Source of the DNA: CAWEWH01 sp963812775
GTDB taxonomy: Bacteria > Pseudomonadota > Alphaproteobacteria > Rhizobiales > Beijerinckiaceae
Reading direction: 5' to 3'
DNA length: 64,000 bases
Assembly (NCBI GenBank): GCA_963812775.1
Contig: CAWEWH010000009.1
Location: forward strand, 558,001-622,000
In this document: positions 37,138 to 46,302 of the stretch, one piece after another
How the letters are laid out: the number at the start of each line of letters is the position of its first letter
How positions within the stretch are numbered: the first letter of the stretch is position 1
Notes under the pieces: model-generated
Database searches by the model: none
What the model saw: only the letters and a program-made list of their open reading frames with translations
What the model was told of the DNA's origin: nothing
Made by a program: the position numbers and the translations under genes

Positions 37138-37716
37138 CTAGCTTCCGACGGACTCGAGCGCATTGCCGTCCTTCAGCGCGCAGCTCTGGGCAACGGTTTC
37201 GAGGGAGACGATTTCATAGATGACGCCATCGATGCCGCGATTGACCAACTTGCCGTCGACCTTGCCACGGATGGCGTTGACCGAGCAGCCAGCGAAGCCC
37301 GGCGTGAAGCTGACGACCTCGCGTACCGCGCCGACCCTCTGGGCGGTCGTCATGACGAGGCGTCCACCCTCGAACGCCGCCTGAGCTGAACGGCCCGTCG
37401 AGAGGTTGCCCGAACCCGGCGCCAGCTCGCCGCTATCCCTCCGCCCCTCGGAGTTGCTGCGGGACTTGCGGACGAAAATCCGCCCTTCGGTACTGAGATA
37501 GGCGGCGGTCGCGAAGGTGATGCGGTTCGACAGCATGGTCCCGTCGGGGCGCTTCAGCGTCTGCGCCAGCGTGAAGGAATAGACCACGGTCTTGCCGTGG
37601 AGCTGGCGCGGCACGCCTTGCGCGTGAGCTGCGCTCGAGAGCAGGCCGGCGCAGATCAGCGCGCCAGTCAGCAGCCAATGCCGGCCGTCGAACTGCCTCC
37701 GCCCGCACTCGTTCAT
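37138..37716 (-). CDS. Secreted protein of unknown function, paralogue of 15228-15785
   Basis: This is a 192-residue protein with a signal peptide (residues 1-33, cleavage near AHA-QG). The mature part shares with the protein at 15228-15785 the order GKTVVYSFTL, a strand ending GRIFVRK, GRLVMTT, a first Cys (FAGCSV), a GK-x-DGK turn and a final SCALKDGNAL. The two conserved Cys might form a disulfide in the periplasm. It begins upstream of the MmcQ-like gene on the same strand, 12 bases apart. I recognise no known domain. The two copies are about 22 kb apart. Confidence 0.75.
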   Translation of the reverse strand: MNECGRRQFDGRHWLLTGALICAGLLSSAAHAQGVPRQLHGKTVVYSFTLAQTLKRPDGTMLSNRITFATAAYLSTEGRIFVRKSRSNSEGRRDSGELAPGSGNLSTGRSAQAAFEGGRLVMTTAQRVGAVREVVSFTPGFAGCSVNAIRGKVDGKLVNRGIDGVIYEIVSLETVAQSCALKDGNALESVGS

Positions 37717-37842
37717 GGCGTCGCTCCAATGCAAGATCGACCGTTGGATAGGACTTGCCCGGTGACCCGCGCAAGTCATTTCCGCCCGCCCTTCCCCACC
37801 GCGTCCTTAGCCTTCGCCGTGGAGGGCGCAGACGTTACCCGC

Positions 37843-38580
37843 TCAGCTCAGGATCAATCCGCCATCGACCACGATGGTTTGGCCGACCACATAGGCGGCG
37901 AGCGGCGAGGCCAGGAACAACGCAACTCCCGCCATGTCGGCGGGAGTGCCAAGGCGACCGATCGGAATGCCGGCGAGCGCCCGCTCCAGCCGCCGGGGAT
38001 TGTCCATCGTCACCTTGGTGAGCTTGGTGTCGACGAGACCGGGGGCGATGCCGTTGACGCGGATGCCGTCCGCGGCCCACGCCTCGGCGAGCGTGCGCGT
38101 CAGCCCGACGGCGCCGGTCTTGGATGCATTGTAGGCCGGATTGCCGCGCGTCGAGTGATAGGCCGCCGTCGAGCTGATGACGATGAGCGAACCCTTGGCG
38201 GCCGCCAGCATGCCGTGGAATTTTCCCGCGCAGGCCATGAGGCTGTTGAGGTTCACGTCGACGACCTTGCGGAAGCCCTCGACCGTGAACTCGCCACGGC
38301 AGTAGAGGACAGTGCCCTGCGACAGCACGAGCACGTCGAGCCGCGCGAAGGGCGGCCGCCAGGCCTCGACGGCGGAAAAGTCGGACACGTCGACCTGCGC
38401 GTAGCGAAGCTCCGTCAGATCGGAGCCTTCGTCCGCTGCATAGTCGGCGGCACCGGCGCGGGTGCCCCATACATGGACCTCCGCCCCTTTGGCGCGAAAG
38501 GCCTGCGCGATGCCGTTGCCGATGCCGCTCGACCCACCGACCACGAGGGCGACCTTGCCGGTGAAGTCGAGCTCGCGCAT
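37843..38580 (-). CDS. SDR family oxidoreductase
   Basis: This is a 245-residue short-chain dehydrogenase with GGSSGIGNGIAQAF (about 13-26), a catalytic Ser near 134 (VISSTAAYH), and the Tyr/Lys pair in NPAYNASKTG (about 147-152). The usual NNAG after beta4 is replaced by LSQGTV, an atypical variant. The ATG at 38580 gives the normal length. It follows the Liv-type binding protein gene by 32 bases on the same strand and is probably co-transcribed. The substrate is unknown. Confidence 0.9.
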   Translation of the reverse strand: MRELDFTGKVALVVGGSSGIGNGIAQAFRAKGAEVHVWGTRAGAADYAADEGSDLTELRYAQVDVSDFSAVEAWRPPFARLDVLVLSQGTVLYCRGEFTVEGFRKVVDVNLNSLMACAGKFHGMLAAAKGSLIVISSTAAYHSTRGNPAYNASKTGAVGLTRTLAEAWAADGIRVNGIAPGLVDTKLTKVTMDNPRRLERALAGIPIGRLGTPADMAGVALFLASPLAAYVVGQTIVVDGGLILS

Positions 38581-38612
38581 GGCGCCCTCGCCAAGCGGCG
38601 CCGCCGCTCGAC

Positions 38613-39851
38613 TCAATGCCCGACTTCTCCGGCAATGACGTCGCCGAAAAGTCGCCAAGCCTCACCGTCGAACTGCATCAGCTGCATCTGCTCGATCGGG
38701 AAGTAGTCGGTGGGACTCGTGTTGATGGTGATGCCCGGCAGCATCATCTCGTTCGAGTAGCCTCTCACGTTGGCGGCTTGCTTCATGATGTTCTCGCGCG
38801 TGAGATCGTCGCCGCACTTCTTGAGGACCTCCACCATGGTCTGGGCGGTGGCGTAGGCATACACATTGTTGCTGTTGGTCTTGTCGCCTTCGGGATAATA
38901 CTTGTCCATGAAGGCGAGCCAGATCTTGGTGCCGGCATCGTCCTTCCAGAGGGGATCGGTCGGGTCCTTCAGATAGGCCGTCGAGATCAGTCCCTTGGAA
39001 TTCTCGAGTCCGGCCGGCTTCAGCACCGCGCCCACCGACGTCGACACGTTGCCGATGAAGTGGACGGGCTTCCAGTTGAGCTCGGCGACCTTCTTGATGG
39101 ATTGCGACGCGCCCTTCGGCGCCGCATAGGTGATCATGATGTCGGCGCCCGAATTCTTGAGCACGACGATCTGTGAATCGATGGTGGGATCGGTGATCTC
39201 ATAGGACGCGTTGGCGACGATCATGCTGACCTTCGACCCGAAGCCCTCACGCAGGCCCTGCATGACGTCCTTGCCGGCGTCGTCGTTCTGCCAGAGAACC
39301 GCGACCTTGCCGTTTGGATACTTGTCCATGATGTACTTGGCGTAGATGCGCGCTTCGCTCTGATAGTTGGGCTGCCAGCCCATGGTCCATGGAAAGTTCT
39401 TGGGGTCGCCCCACTTGGTGGCGCCGGTCGCCACGAAGAGTTGCGGGACCTTCTTGGCATTCATGTATTTCTGGATAGCGGAGTTCGGCGCCGTGCCGAG
39501 CGGCTGAAAAAGGAACAGAACCTCGTCGGACTCAACGAGCTTTCGCGCCTGCTCGACGGTCTTCGGCGGGCTGAAGCCGTCATCGTAGGAGATGAAATTG
39601 ATCTTGCGGCCGTTGATGCCGCCCTCCTCGTTGATCTTCTTGAAATAAGCCGCCTGCGCCTTGCCGATGGTGCCGTACGCGGACGCCGGACCGCTATAGG
39701 GCATGATATTGCCGATCTTGATCTCGGTGTCGGTGGCGCCGACATCGTATTTCTTCTGCGCGAGGGCCGGCGCCGCGGCGAGCGTAGCGATCGCCGTCGC
39801 ACCCAGAAGCAGCGAGGCAAATTTCGTCCTCGGCGACGATTTCATGTGCAT
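38613..39851 (-). CDS. Branched-chain amino acid-type ABC substrate-binding protein
   Basis: This is a 412-residue type I periplasmic binding protein (LivK/Peripla_BP_6) with a signal peptide of about 31 residues. Seen: TEIKIGNIMPYSGPASAYG near residue 42, INEEGGINGRKINFISYDD near 75, and VAVLWQNDDAGKDV near 184. GGGGAGGAACGC precedes the ATG. No Liv permease or ATPase genes adjoin it, so it is an orphan receptor here. Members of this size often bind aromatic acids or amides rather than amino acids. It is divergent from the luciferase-like gene at 40065. Confidence 0.92.
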   Translation of the reverse strand: MHMKSSPRTKFASLLLGATAIATLAAAPALAQKKYDVGATDTEIKIGNIMPYSGPASAYGTIGKAQAAYFKKINEEGGINGRKINFISYDDGFSPPKTVEQARKLVESDEVLFLFQPLGTAPNSAIQKYMNAKKVPQLFVATGATKWGDPKNFPWTMGWQPNYQSEARIYAKYIMDKYPNGKVAVLWQNDDAGKDVMQGLREGFGSKVSMIVANASYEITDPTIDSQIVVLKNSGADIMITYAAPKGASQSIKKVAELNWKPVHFIGNVSTSVGAVLKPAGLENSKGLISTAYLKDPTDPLWKDDAGTKIWLAFMDKYYPEGDKTNSNNVYAYATAQTMVEVLKKCGDDLTRENIMKQAANVRGYSNEMMLPGITINTSPTDYFPIEQMQLMQFDGEAWRLFGDVIAGEVGH

Positions 39852-40064
39852 GCGTTCCTCCCCAGGCCCGCCTCCAACAAACTGCGCTTATTGGCAGCGG
39901 CGCTCGCTATGAGCGCGCGGCCGCACTATCCGGCTCGCGCGTCGACCCCGTCAAGGCCTCGCCGAACCCGCATCGCGAGCGACGCGTTCGCCGGCAGGCT
40001 TGCGCGACTGACGCCAGGCGGTAACGTGGCATCGGCGAGGACGGCGTCGGGAGCAGCGGCCAAC

Positions 40065-41084
40065 ATGCGGCAGAAGTTGCGTTTCGGGGTCTGCTACGAT
40101 TTCCGCAATCCCGCGGAATCGGGCCTGAAGCATCCGGCGCTCTATGCCGCCATCATGGAGCAGGTCGTCTGGCTCGACGGCCTCGGTCTCGACCTCGTCT
40201 GGTTCACCGAGCATCATTTCGTCGAGGACGGCTATCTGCCGTCCTGGATTCCCGTGGCGGCCGCCATGGCGGCGCGCACCAAGCATGTGCGCTTCTCCTG
40301 CGATGTCTGCCTCCTACCGTTCAATCATCCGATCCGCCTCGCCGAGGATCTGGCGGTGCTGGACAATCTCAGCAACGGGCGGGTGGAGATCGGCGTCGGC
40401 ATGGGCTACGCGCCGCACGAGTTCCGCGGCTTCGGCTTGCATCCTTCCTGGCGGCTGTCGCTCACCGACGAGGGCCTGGAAGTGCTCACCCGCGCTTTCA
40501 CGGGCGAGAAATTCTCGTTCGAGGGCAAGCGCTACAAGGTCGAGGACGCCAAGATCACGCCGGGCTATGTGCAGCCGGGCGGCCCGCCGCTGTGGATCGC
40601 CGCTATGGCGGAGCCGGGCGCGATGCGGGCCGCGCGTTTCAACACCAACCTCCTGCCGCAAGGTCCGCGGGCGCGCACGCTCGATCCCTGGCTCACCACC
40701 GTCAAGGACAGCGGCCGCGATCCTTCGAACTACCGCATCGGCATCATCCGCTCTTGCCTCGTCACCGACAATCCCGAGCGCGACTGGCAGCCGGTGAGGA
40801 TGGCTGAGCGGCGGCGCATGGAGGTCTACAACCGCTTCCGCGCCGAATCCGGCGGCCACGGCGGCATCCCCGGCATCGCCCAGGAAGAGCGCATCCCGCA
40901 GACGTGGATCGTCGGCAACGTCGACCACTGCGTCAAGGAACTCTCCGCCTTCATCAAGGAATACGGGCTGACCGACATCGTCTCGTGGGGCGTGCCGCCG
41001 GGGATGACGCCCGATGAGATGAGCCCGAGCCTCGAGCGCTATGCCCGCGATGTGGTCCCGCGCGTGCGGCAGGCCTTCGCCTGA
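40065..41084 (+). CDS. LLM class flavin-dependent oxidoreductase
   Basis: This is a 339-residue bacterial luciferase-like monooxygenase, a TIM barrel using FMN or F420. Seen: LDLVWFTEHHFVEDG near residue 44, VCLLPFNHPIRLAEDLAVLD near 84, and GRVEIGVGMGYAPHEF near 110, the family's barrel strand signatures. The ATG at 40065 is chosen to start at the first conserved strand, LRFGVCYDF. It is 65 bases upstream of a pair of acyl-CoA dehydrogenase genes, so oxidation of a CoA-linked or aromatic compound is plausible. The reductant is not decided by sequence. Confidence 0.9.
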   Translation: MRQKLRFGVCYDFRNPAESGLKHPALYAAIMEQVVWLDGLGLDLVWFTEHHFVEDGYLPSWIPVAAAMAARTKHVRFSCDVCLLPFNHPIRLAEDLAVLDNLSNGRVEIGVGMGYAPHEFRGFGLHPSWRLSLTDEGLEVLTRAFTGEKFSFEGKRYKVEDAKITPGYVQPGGPPLWIAAMAEPGAMRAARFNTNLLPQGPRARTLDPWLTTVKDSGRDPSNYRIGIIRSCLVTDNPERDWQPVRMAERRRMEVYNRFRAESGGHGGIPGIAQEERIPQTWIVGNVDHCVKELSAFIKEYGLTDIVSWGVPPGMTPDEMSPSLERYARDVVPRVRQAFA

Positions 41085-41149
41085 CAGCGCAGCGCTGCTG
41101 CACTATGAATGGGCCAACATGAAGAGGCCGACCAAACGGGGAGGGCCGC

Positions 41150-42280
41150 ATGCGTTTCAGCTTCACCAACGAACAGCGGGAATTCCGCGATGTCCTCCGG
41201 CGGGCCCTCGCCGCGAGGTCGCCGCCGTCAGAAGTCCGCCGCCTGATGGAGACCGAGGCCGGCTTTGACCGGACGGGCTGGCAGAAGTTCAACCGGGAGC
41301 TCGGGCTGACCGCAGTCCACATCCCGGAAGCCTATGGCGGACAGGGCTTCGGCTGCTCGGAGCTCGCCATCGTGCTCGAAGAAATGGGCCGCGTGCTCCT
41401 GTGCGCGCCCTATTTCTCGTCCGTCGTGCTCGCCGCCACCGCCATCCTGAATGCGGGAACCGAGGCGCAGAAGCGCGCGCTGCTGCCCGCCATCGCCGAT
41501 GGCGACACCGTGGCGACGCTGGCTTTCGCCGAGGACAACGGCCGCTGGGACGGCGCCGGCGTCACCATGACGGCCACGCCCTCAGGCGGCGGCTACAAGC
41601 TCGACGGGGCCAAGAGCTTCGTGCTCGACGGCCATACGGCGGACCTGATCGTCGTCCTCGCCCGCCTGCCGAACACCGGCGGCGAGGATGGCTTGTCGCT
41701 GTTCACCGTGCGCGGCGACGCGGCGGGCCTGAAGCGGCAGCCGCTCAAAACCATGGACGCCACGCGCAAGCTGGCGCGCCTCACTTTCGATGGCGTCGAG
41801 GCCGCGCTGCTCGGTGAGGCCGGCGCCGCGGCGGCGCCCTTCGCCAGGACAATGACGCAAGCCTTCGTGTGTCTCGCCAACGAGATGGTGGGTGGCGCCG
41901 AGAAGCTGCGTGAGTCCTCCCTCGAATATGCGCAGATGCGCATGCAGTTCGGGCGGCCAATCGCCTCGTTCCAGTCGATGAAGCACAAGTCAGCCGACAT
42001 GCTGGTGGATGTGGAACTCGCCAAGTCGGCCGCCTACTACGCGGCGGCCGCCGTCGACGAGAACGACAAGGACCTGACCGGCGTCGCGTCGCTGGCCAAG
42101 GCCTGCGCGTCCGAGGCCTACCTGCAGACCGCCATCCACGCCATCCAGATCAGGGGCGGCATCGGCTTCACCTGGGACGACGACACGCATCTGTGGTTCA
42201 AGCGCGCGAAAAGCTCGGAAGTGCTGCTCGGCGACGCGAACGAGCACCGGGAGCTGATGATGCGCAACTGGGCGGCTTAA
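41150..42280 (+). CDS. Acyl-CoA dehydrogenase, first of a pair
   Basis: This is a 376-residue acyl-CoA dehydrogenase-fold flavoprotein. Seen: an N-terminal helical domain, PEAYGGQGFGCSELAIVLEEMG near residue 62, the mid beta domain, and the C-terminal AIQIRGGIGFTWDDDTHLWFKR near 335. Here the usual TWE-x-D reads TWDDD. The FAD-contacting T-x-AFAEDNG region (about 120-127) lacks the full E-x-x-A-GSD motif found in the next protein. Such incomplete partners form alpha-beta heterotetramers with a second dehydrogenase. It is followed 15 bases later by that gene. Confidence 0.9.
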   Translation: MRFSFTNEQREFRDVLRRALAARSPPSEVRRLMETEAGFDRTGWQKFNRELGLTAVHIPEAYGGQGFGCSELAIVLEEMGRVLLCAPYFSSVVLAATAILNAGTEAQKRALLPAIADGDTVATLAFAEDNGRWDGAGVTMTATPSGGGYKLDGAKSFVLDGHTADLIVVLARLPNTGGEDGLSLFTVRGDAAGLKRQPLKTMDATRKLARLTFDGVEAALLGEAGAAAAPFARTMTQAFVCLANEMVGGAEKLRESSLEYAQMRMQFGRPIASFQSMKHKSADMLVDVELAKSAAYYAAAAVDENDKDLTGVASLAKACASEAYLQTAIHAIQIRGGIGFTWDDDTHLWFKRAKSSEVLLGDANEHRELMMRNWAA

Positions 42281-42295
42281 CGGAAGGACCGCAAA

Positions 42296-43564
42296 ATGAG
42301 CGAACCGACAGAAGACGCCGTCCGGTCCGAAGCCCGCGATTGGCTCAAGGCCAACTGGAACCCCGAGCTCGGCCTCGTCGAGTGGCGCACCAAGGTCATC
42401 GACGCCGGTTGGGGCGCGCCGCATTGGCCCAAGGAATGGTATGGGCGCGGCCTGCCGGTGGCGCTCGGCGCCGCCGTCGACGACGAGTTTGCCAAGGTTG
42501 GCGCCGTCGGCGTCGCCAAGGCCGGCATTCGCACGCTGGCGGCCGCGACGATTCTCGCGCACGGCTCGGATTTTCACAAAGACAAGTTCCTGCGTCGCGT
42601 CCTGACCGGCGAGGACACCTGGTGCCAGCTCTTCAGCGAGCCGGGCAGCGGCTCCGACATGGCGGCCTCGACGACGCGCGCCGATTTCAAGGGCAATGCC
42701 TGGGTGATCAACGGCCAGAAGGTGTGGACCACGAGCGCCCACAAGGCCGACTGGGCGCTGCTCCTGGCGCGCTCCGACTGGGACAAGCCGAAGCACAAGG
42801 GCTTGTCCTATTTCCTGCTCAACATGCGCCAGCCGGGCATCAATGTGCAGCCGCTGCGCCAGATGAACGGTCACGCCTCGTTCAACCAAGTGTTCATCAC
42901 CGACGCGGTGGTGGAACCCGAATTCCTGGTTGGCCAGGAGGGCGACGGCTGGGCTATCGCCACCACCACGCTGATGCACGAGCGCCGCGGTGCCGACGGC
43001 CTACGCGTTTGGGGAACCGCCTCGAACCGCAAGGGACGCATCTACGAGGAGGAGCGCGCCGAGATTGCCACCACGATGGAGCCCTACAAGTGGTATCCGC
43101 AGCGCGCCGGCCGCGTCGACTTGGTGTTGGAGCGCGCGCGAGCCACCGGCAGGATCAACGACCCGGTTGTGCGCCAGGAGATCGCCAAGCTGCTCATCAT
43201 GTCGAAGGCGGCCGAATGGACGGCAAAGCGGGCGCGCGCCGCCCAAGAGCAGGGCCGGCCGCAGGGGCCCGAGGGTTCTCTCGGCAAGCTGGTGGCGAGC
43301 CACGTGGCACGCGCCGCCGCTCGCGTGCACACGCAGATCACGGGCGCCGAGGCGCTGCTGAGCGGACCGGATTCGCCGATGAACGGCGTCATCGCGGAGG
43401 TTCTGGTTTCGGTGCCGGCCGGGTCGATCGCCGGCGGCACCGACGAGATTCAGCGCAACATCATCTCCGAGCGCGTGCTGCGCATGCCGCGGGAGCCCAG
43501 CGTCGACACCGACAAGCCATTCCGCGACGTGCCGCGCAACACGGTGGCGCAGCGGGCGAGCTAG
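42296..43564 (+). CDS. Acyl-CoA dehydrogenase, second of a pair
   Basis: This is a 422-residue acyl-CoA dehydrogenase. The flavin/substrate motif CQLFSEPGSGSDMA (about 114-127) and WVINGQKVWTTSAHKADW (about 138-155) are canonical, and the C-terminus IAGGTDEIQRNIISERVL (about 381-398) carries the flavin-binding loop. The position of the MCAD catalytic Glu (YEGTS) is GGTD, as is common in this FadE subgroup. GGAAGGACC precedes the ATG. Together with the gene just upstream it probably encodes a heteromeric FadE of the kind used for bulky acyl side chains; the substrate is unknown. Confidence 0.92.
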   Translation: MSEPTEDAVRSEARDWLKANWNPELGLVEWRTKVIDAGWGAPHWPKEWYGRGLPVALGAAVDDEFAKVGAVGVAKAGIRTLAAATILAHGSDFHKDKFLRRVLTGEDTWCQLFSEPGSGSDMAASTTRADFKGNAWVINGQKVWTTSAHKADWALLLARSDWDKPKHKGLSYFLLNMRQPGINVQPLRQMNGHASFNQVFITDAVVEPEFLVGQEGDGWAIATTTLMHERRGADGLRVWGTASNRKGRIYEEERAEIATTMEPYKWYPQRAGRVDLVLERARATGRINDPVVRQEIAKLLIMSKAAEWTAKRARAAQEQGRPQGPEGSLGKLVASHVARAAARVHTQITGAEALLSGPDSPMNGVIAEVLVSVPAGSIAGGTDEIQRNIISERVLRMPREPSVDTDKPFRDVPRNTVAQRAS

Positions 43565-43578
43565 CCCACCGCGGCGAG

Positions 43579-44370
43579 CTAGCCCGCCGCCGCCTTGAAG
43601 GACTCAACGGTCTTCTGGCGCAGGCGGCGCATGCCGGAAAGCCAGCGGTCGACATTCGAGGCCTTCCGCTGCATGTAATCGTGCACCGTCGGATGCGACA
43701 GGATGAGGAAGCGCTCCGCCTCCATCGCGTCGATCACGATGCGCGCCACCTCGGCGGCCGTCATGATGCCGTCGACGCGCGCCGCCGACACCTTGGCGGT
43801 GCGCGACATGGGCGTGTCGACGGATTGCGGGCACAGCACCGAGACGCGGATGCCGCGGTCGCCGTACTGGATGGCGAGGTGTTCCGCGAAGGCGACGGCG
43901 GCGGCCTTGGTGACCCCGTAGGGCGCCGAGCCCATGGAGGCGAGGAGGCCGGCGGCCGACGCCGTGCTCAACAGATAGCCTGAGCCGCGGGCCAGCATCT
44001 TCGGCACGAGCACACGCGCCGCGAAGACGTGGGCGAGCACATGCACGCGCCAGCTCGCGTCCCAATCGGCATCGGTCGCGTCTTCGTGGCCCTGCCGCGA
44101 AATGCCGGCATTGGAGAAGTACACGTCGATGTCGCCGAACTTCGCTTCGGCCGCCGCGATCAGGGCTTTGATGTCGGCTTCCTTGCCCACGTCGGCCGGC
44201 ACCGCGAGCGCACCGATGTCGGCCGCCACGCGGTCGAGGCGGCCGCTCTCCGACGTGAGGTCGGCGACCACGACGGCCTTGGCGCCGGCCTCGGCATAGG
44301 CGCGGGCCACCGCCTCGCCGATGCCGCCCGCCGCCCCGGTGACGACGCAGACCTTGCCTCTCGGATGCAT
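43579..44370 (-). CDS. SDR family oxidoreductase
   Basis: This is a 263-residue SDR with TGAAGGIGEAVARAY (about 11-25), the acidic VVADLTS at the beta2 end, YFSNAG near 90 in place of NNAG, the Ser in LSTASAAGL (about 143) and the Tyr/Lys in APYGVTKAAA (about 155-159). The C-terminus is extended with a basic helix. It is convergent with the acyl-CoA dehydrogenase pair and lies 29 bases after the luciferase-like gene on its own strand. It is likely a CoA-ester or alcohol dehydrogenase of the same catabolic block. Confidence 0.9.
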   Translation of the reverse strand: MHPRGKVCVVTGAAGGIGEAVARAYAEAGAKAVVVADLTSESGRLDRVAADIGALAVPADVGKEADIKALIAAAEAKFGDIDVYFSNAGISRQGHEDATDADWDASWRVHVLAHVFAARVLVPKMLARGSGYLLSTASAAGLLASMGSAPYGVTKAAAVAFAEHLAIQYGDRGIRVSVLCPQSVDTPMSRTAKVSAARVDGIMTAAEVARIVIDAMEAERFLILSHPTVHDYMQRKASNVDRWLSGMRRLRQKTVESFKAAAG

Positions 44371-44399
44371 GATGACCTCCCGTTGCCCGCGAACCGTCG

Positions 44400-45311
44400 T
44401 CAACCGGTGAATGTCGCGAGCATTTCCTCGATCGCCTTCACCTGGTTGCCGGCCGCCGAGGACGGCACGACGATGGGCGTGCGCACGCCGGCCTCGCGCC
44501 AGCCCTCGAGCCTCTCGCGCACGCGCGGCGCCGGCCCCAACAGGGTGACATCGTCGAGCCAGGCGTCGGTCAGATATTTCGGCACGTCGTCGTTGCGCTT
44601 CTCGGCAATGGCCTTCTCGATGGCCGTCATCTCCTCGACGTAGCCGGCCTCTTTCCAGTAGTTGCGGTAGTTCGGCAGGAACGCGTAGTTGGTCAAGGTG
44701 CGCCGGTTGACCGCCCGCGCCGCCGCGATATCGTCGGCCACGCAGGTCGGCAGCATGTTGCCGATGAAGAAATTGGCGTCGTTGCGCTTGCCGGCCGGCA
44801 AGGCGGCGAGCGAGGCTTGCATGTGCGAGCGGCTGGCATTGGCGAACACCACGCCCTGGCTGATCTCGCCGGAGAGCGCCACCATCTTGGTGCGCAGCGC
44901 CGCGATAACGACCGGCGGCAGCTCGCCGAGACCTTCATGCGCCCGCAGCTTGTCGACGAAACCGCGCGTGTCGGCGAGCGGCTTGCCGGGCGTGACGCCC
45001 ATGCGGGCGTGGCCCGGCGCATGGGCGACGCCGATGCCGAGACGGAAGCGGCCGCCGGAGACTTCGTGCATGAAGGCGGCGCTCTGGGCGAAGTCCTGCA
45101 CCGTGCGCGCATAGATCGGCGCAATGGCGGTGCCAAAGACGATGCGCTCGGTATTCCAGGCGAGCGCCTCGCACAGCGACATGTTGGAGTAGAGGCTCGG
45201 CGCGAAGATGCCGGCGTAGCCGCGCCGCTCGATCTCGCGGGCGATCTCGATGGTGGCGCGCCGCCGTCCTGGCACGGCGACCAGGCTGACGGCAGGAAGT
45301 TGTTGTGGCAC
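44400..45311 (-). CDS. LLM class F420/flavin-dependent oxidoreductase
   Basis: This is a 303-residue luciferase-like barrel protein. The N-terminal half shows RATIEIAREIERRGYAGIFAPS (about 18-39) and GTAIAPIYARTVQDFAQSA (about 59-77), then VSGGRFRLGIGVAHAPGHARMG (about 83-104), which is typical of the F420-type subgroup. The start is GTG. It lies between an SDR gene and a frameshifted relative on the same strand, so the three are likely one transcript. Whether F420 or FMN is used cannot be told here. Confidence 0.88.
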   Translation of the reverse strand: MPQQLPAVSLVAVPGRRRATIEIAREIERRGYAGIFAPSLYSNMSLCEALAWNTERIVFGTAIAPIYARTVQDFAQSAAFMHEVSGGRFRLGIGVAHAPGHARMGVTPGKPLADTRGFVDKLRAHEGLGELPPVVIAALRTKMVALSGEISQGVVFANASRSHMQASLAALPAGKRNDANFFIGNMLPTCVADDIAAARAVNRRTLTNYAFLPNYRNYWKEAGYVEEMTAIEKAIAEKRNDDVPKYLTDAWLDDVTLLGPAPRVRERLEGWREAGVRTPIVVPSSAAGNQVKAIEEMLATFTG

Positions 45312-45342
45312 GAGCCCTCCGTCGATACGTGTTCAGTTCATC

Positions 45343-46180
45343 TCACGCGGCCAGCAGGCCTTCGGCAGCGCGGCCGATCTTGTCGGTGGTGCGCAGCCAA
45401 TCCTCGATGTCGCGGTCGCTGGCCTCGACCAGCACGTGGTCGGCGCCGACATCGCGATATGCGCTGAGCCGGTCGCTCAGCTCGGCCGCATCCTTGCCGT
45501 CCCAACTGGTGCGCAGCGAGATCGAGAAGGCAGGTTCGGGTCGCTCGGCGCGCAGGCGCTTGACGATGGGCGCGGCCTTCTCAGGCGTAAGCCGCGACCC
45601 GTGCCAGCCGTCGCAGAGCTTGACGGCACGCATCGAGCGCCTTGTCGGAGCTGCCGCCGACCCAGATGGGGATCGGCGTCGATGGCTTCGGTCGCATGCG
45701 CATGTCGGCGATCTCGGCGGTGATATACGTCGTCTTGAAGGTGACCGGATCGTCGTTCCACAGCGCCTTCATGAGCGCGATGCTCTCGTCAGTGCGCCGG
45801 CCGCGTTCGCGGAACGGCACGCCCATGGCCGCGAACTCGGCCTCGAGCCAGCCGACCCCGATGCCGAAAATGACACGGCCCTCGCTGAGGCACTGCAGGG
45901 TCGAGATCTGCTTGGCCATCGGCACCGGATGGTGCATCGGCAGCACCATGACGCTCGAGCCGAGGCGCACCCGCTTGGTGGCGGCCGCCGCCCAGGTCAG
46001 CGTCAGGATCGGCTCGTAGAAGAGCGCCGAAGGCGGATAAGAGGCGTCCTTGGGCAGGATGACGTGCTCGCTCACCCATACGTCGGCGAAGCCGAGCGCC
46101 TCGGCCTGCACGGCGGAGCGCCGGATGGCATCGGGCCCGGCCTTGCGGCCGATATGCGGCAGATGAATGCCGAGCTTCAT
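45343..46180 (-). pseudogene. Frameshifted LLM class F420-type oxidoreductase
   Basis: The reading frame begins at 46180 (MKLGIHLPHIGRKAG) and keeps all barrel motifs, including GRVIFGIGVGWLEAEF and PIPIWVGGSSDKALD. At 45631-45634 the frame shifts by one base, and the rest (RAVKLCDGWHG and onward to 45343) continues in another frame. Removing one base would give a full protein of about 278 residues. It is either a real recent inactivation or a sequencing insertion. The two parts otherwise match a normal family member, with no further stops. It lies 31 bases upstream of the intact luciferase-like gene on the same strand. Confidence 0.8.
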
Positions 46181-46302
46181 GCCCGCTTCTCCTCAAGCTG
46201 GTGGCGCTCGCGCCACCATAGCGGGCTGGCGGGCGATCTCCAGAGAAAGTGATCGATGCTCCGTGTCGACTGCCCGCCAGACGGACTCGCAATGGTTTGC
46301 GA

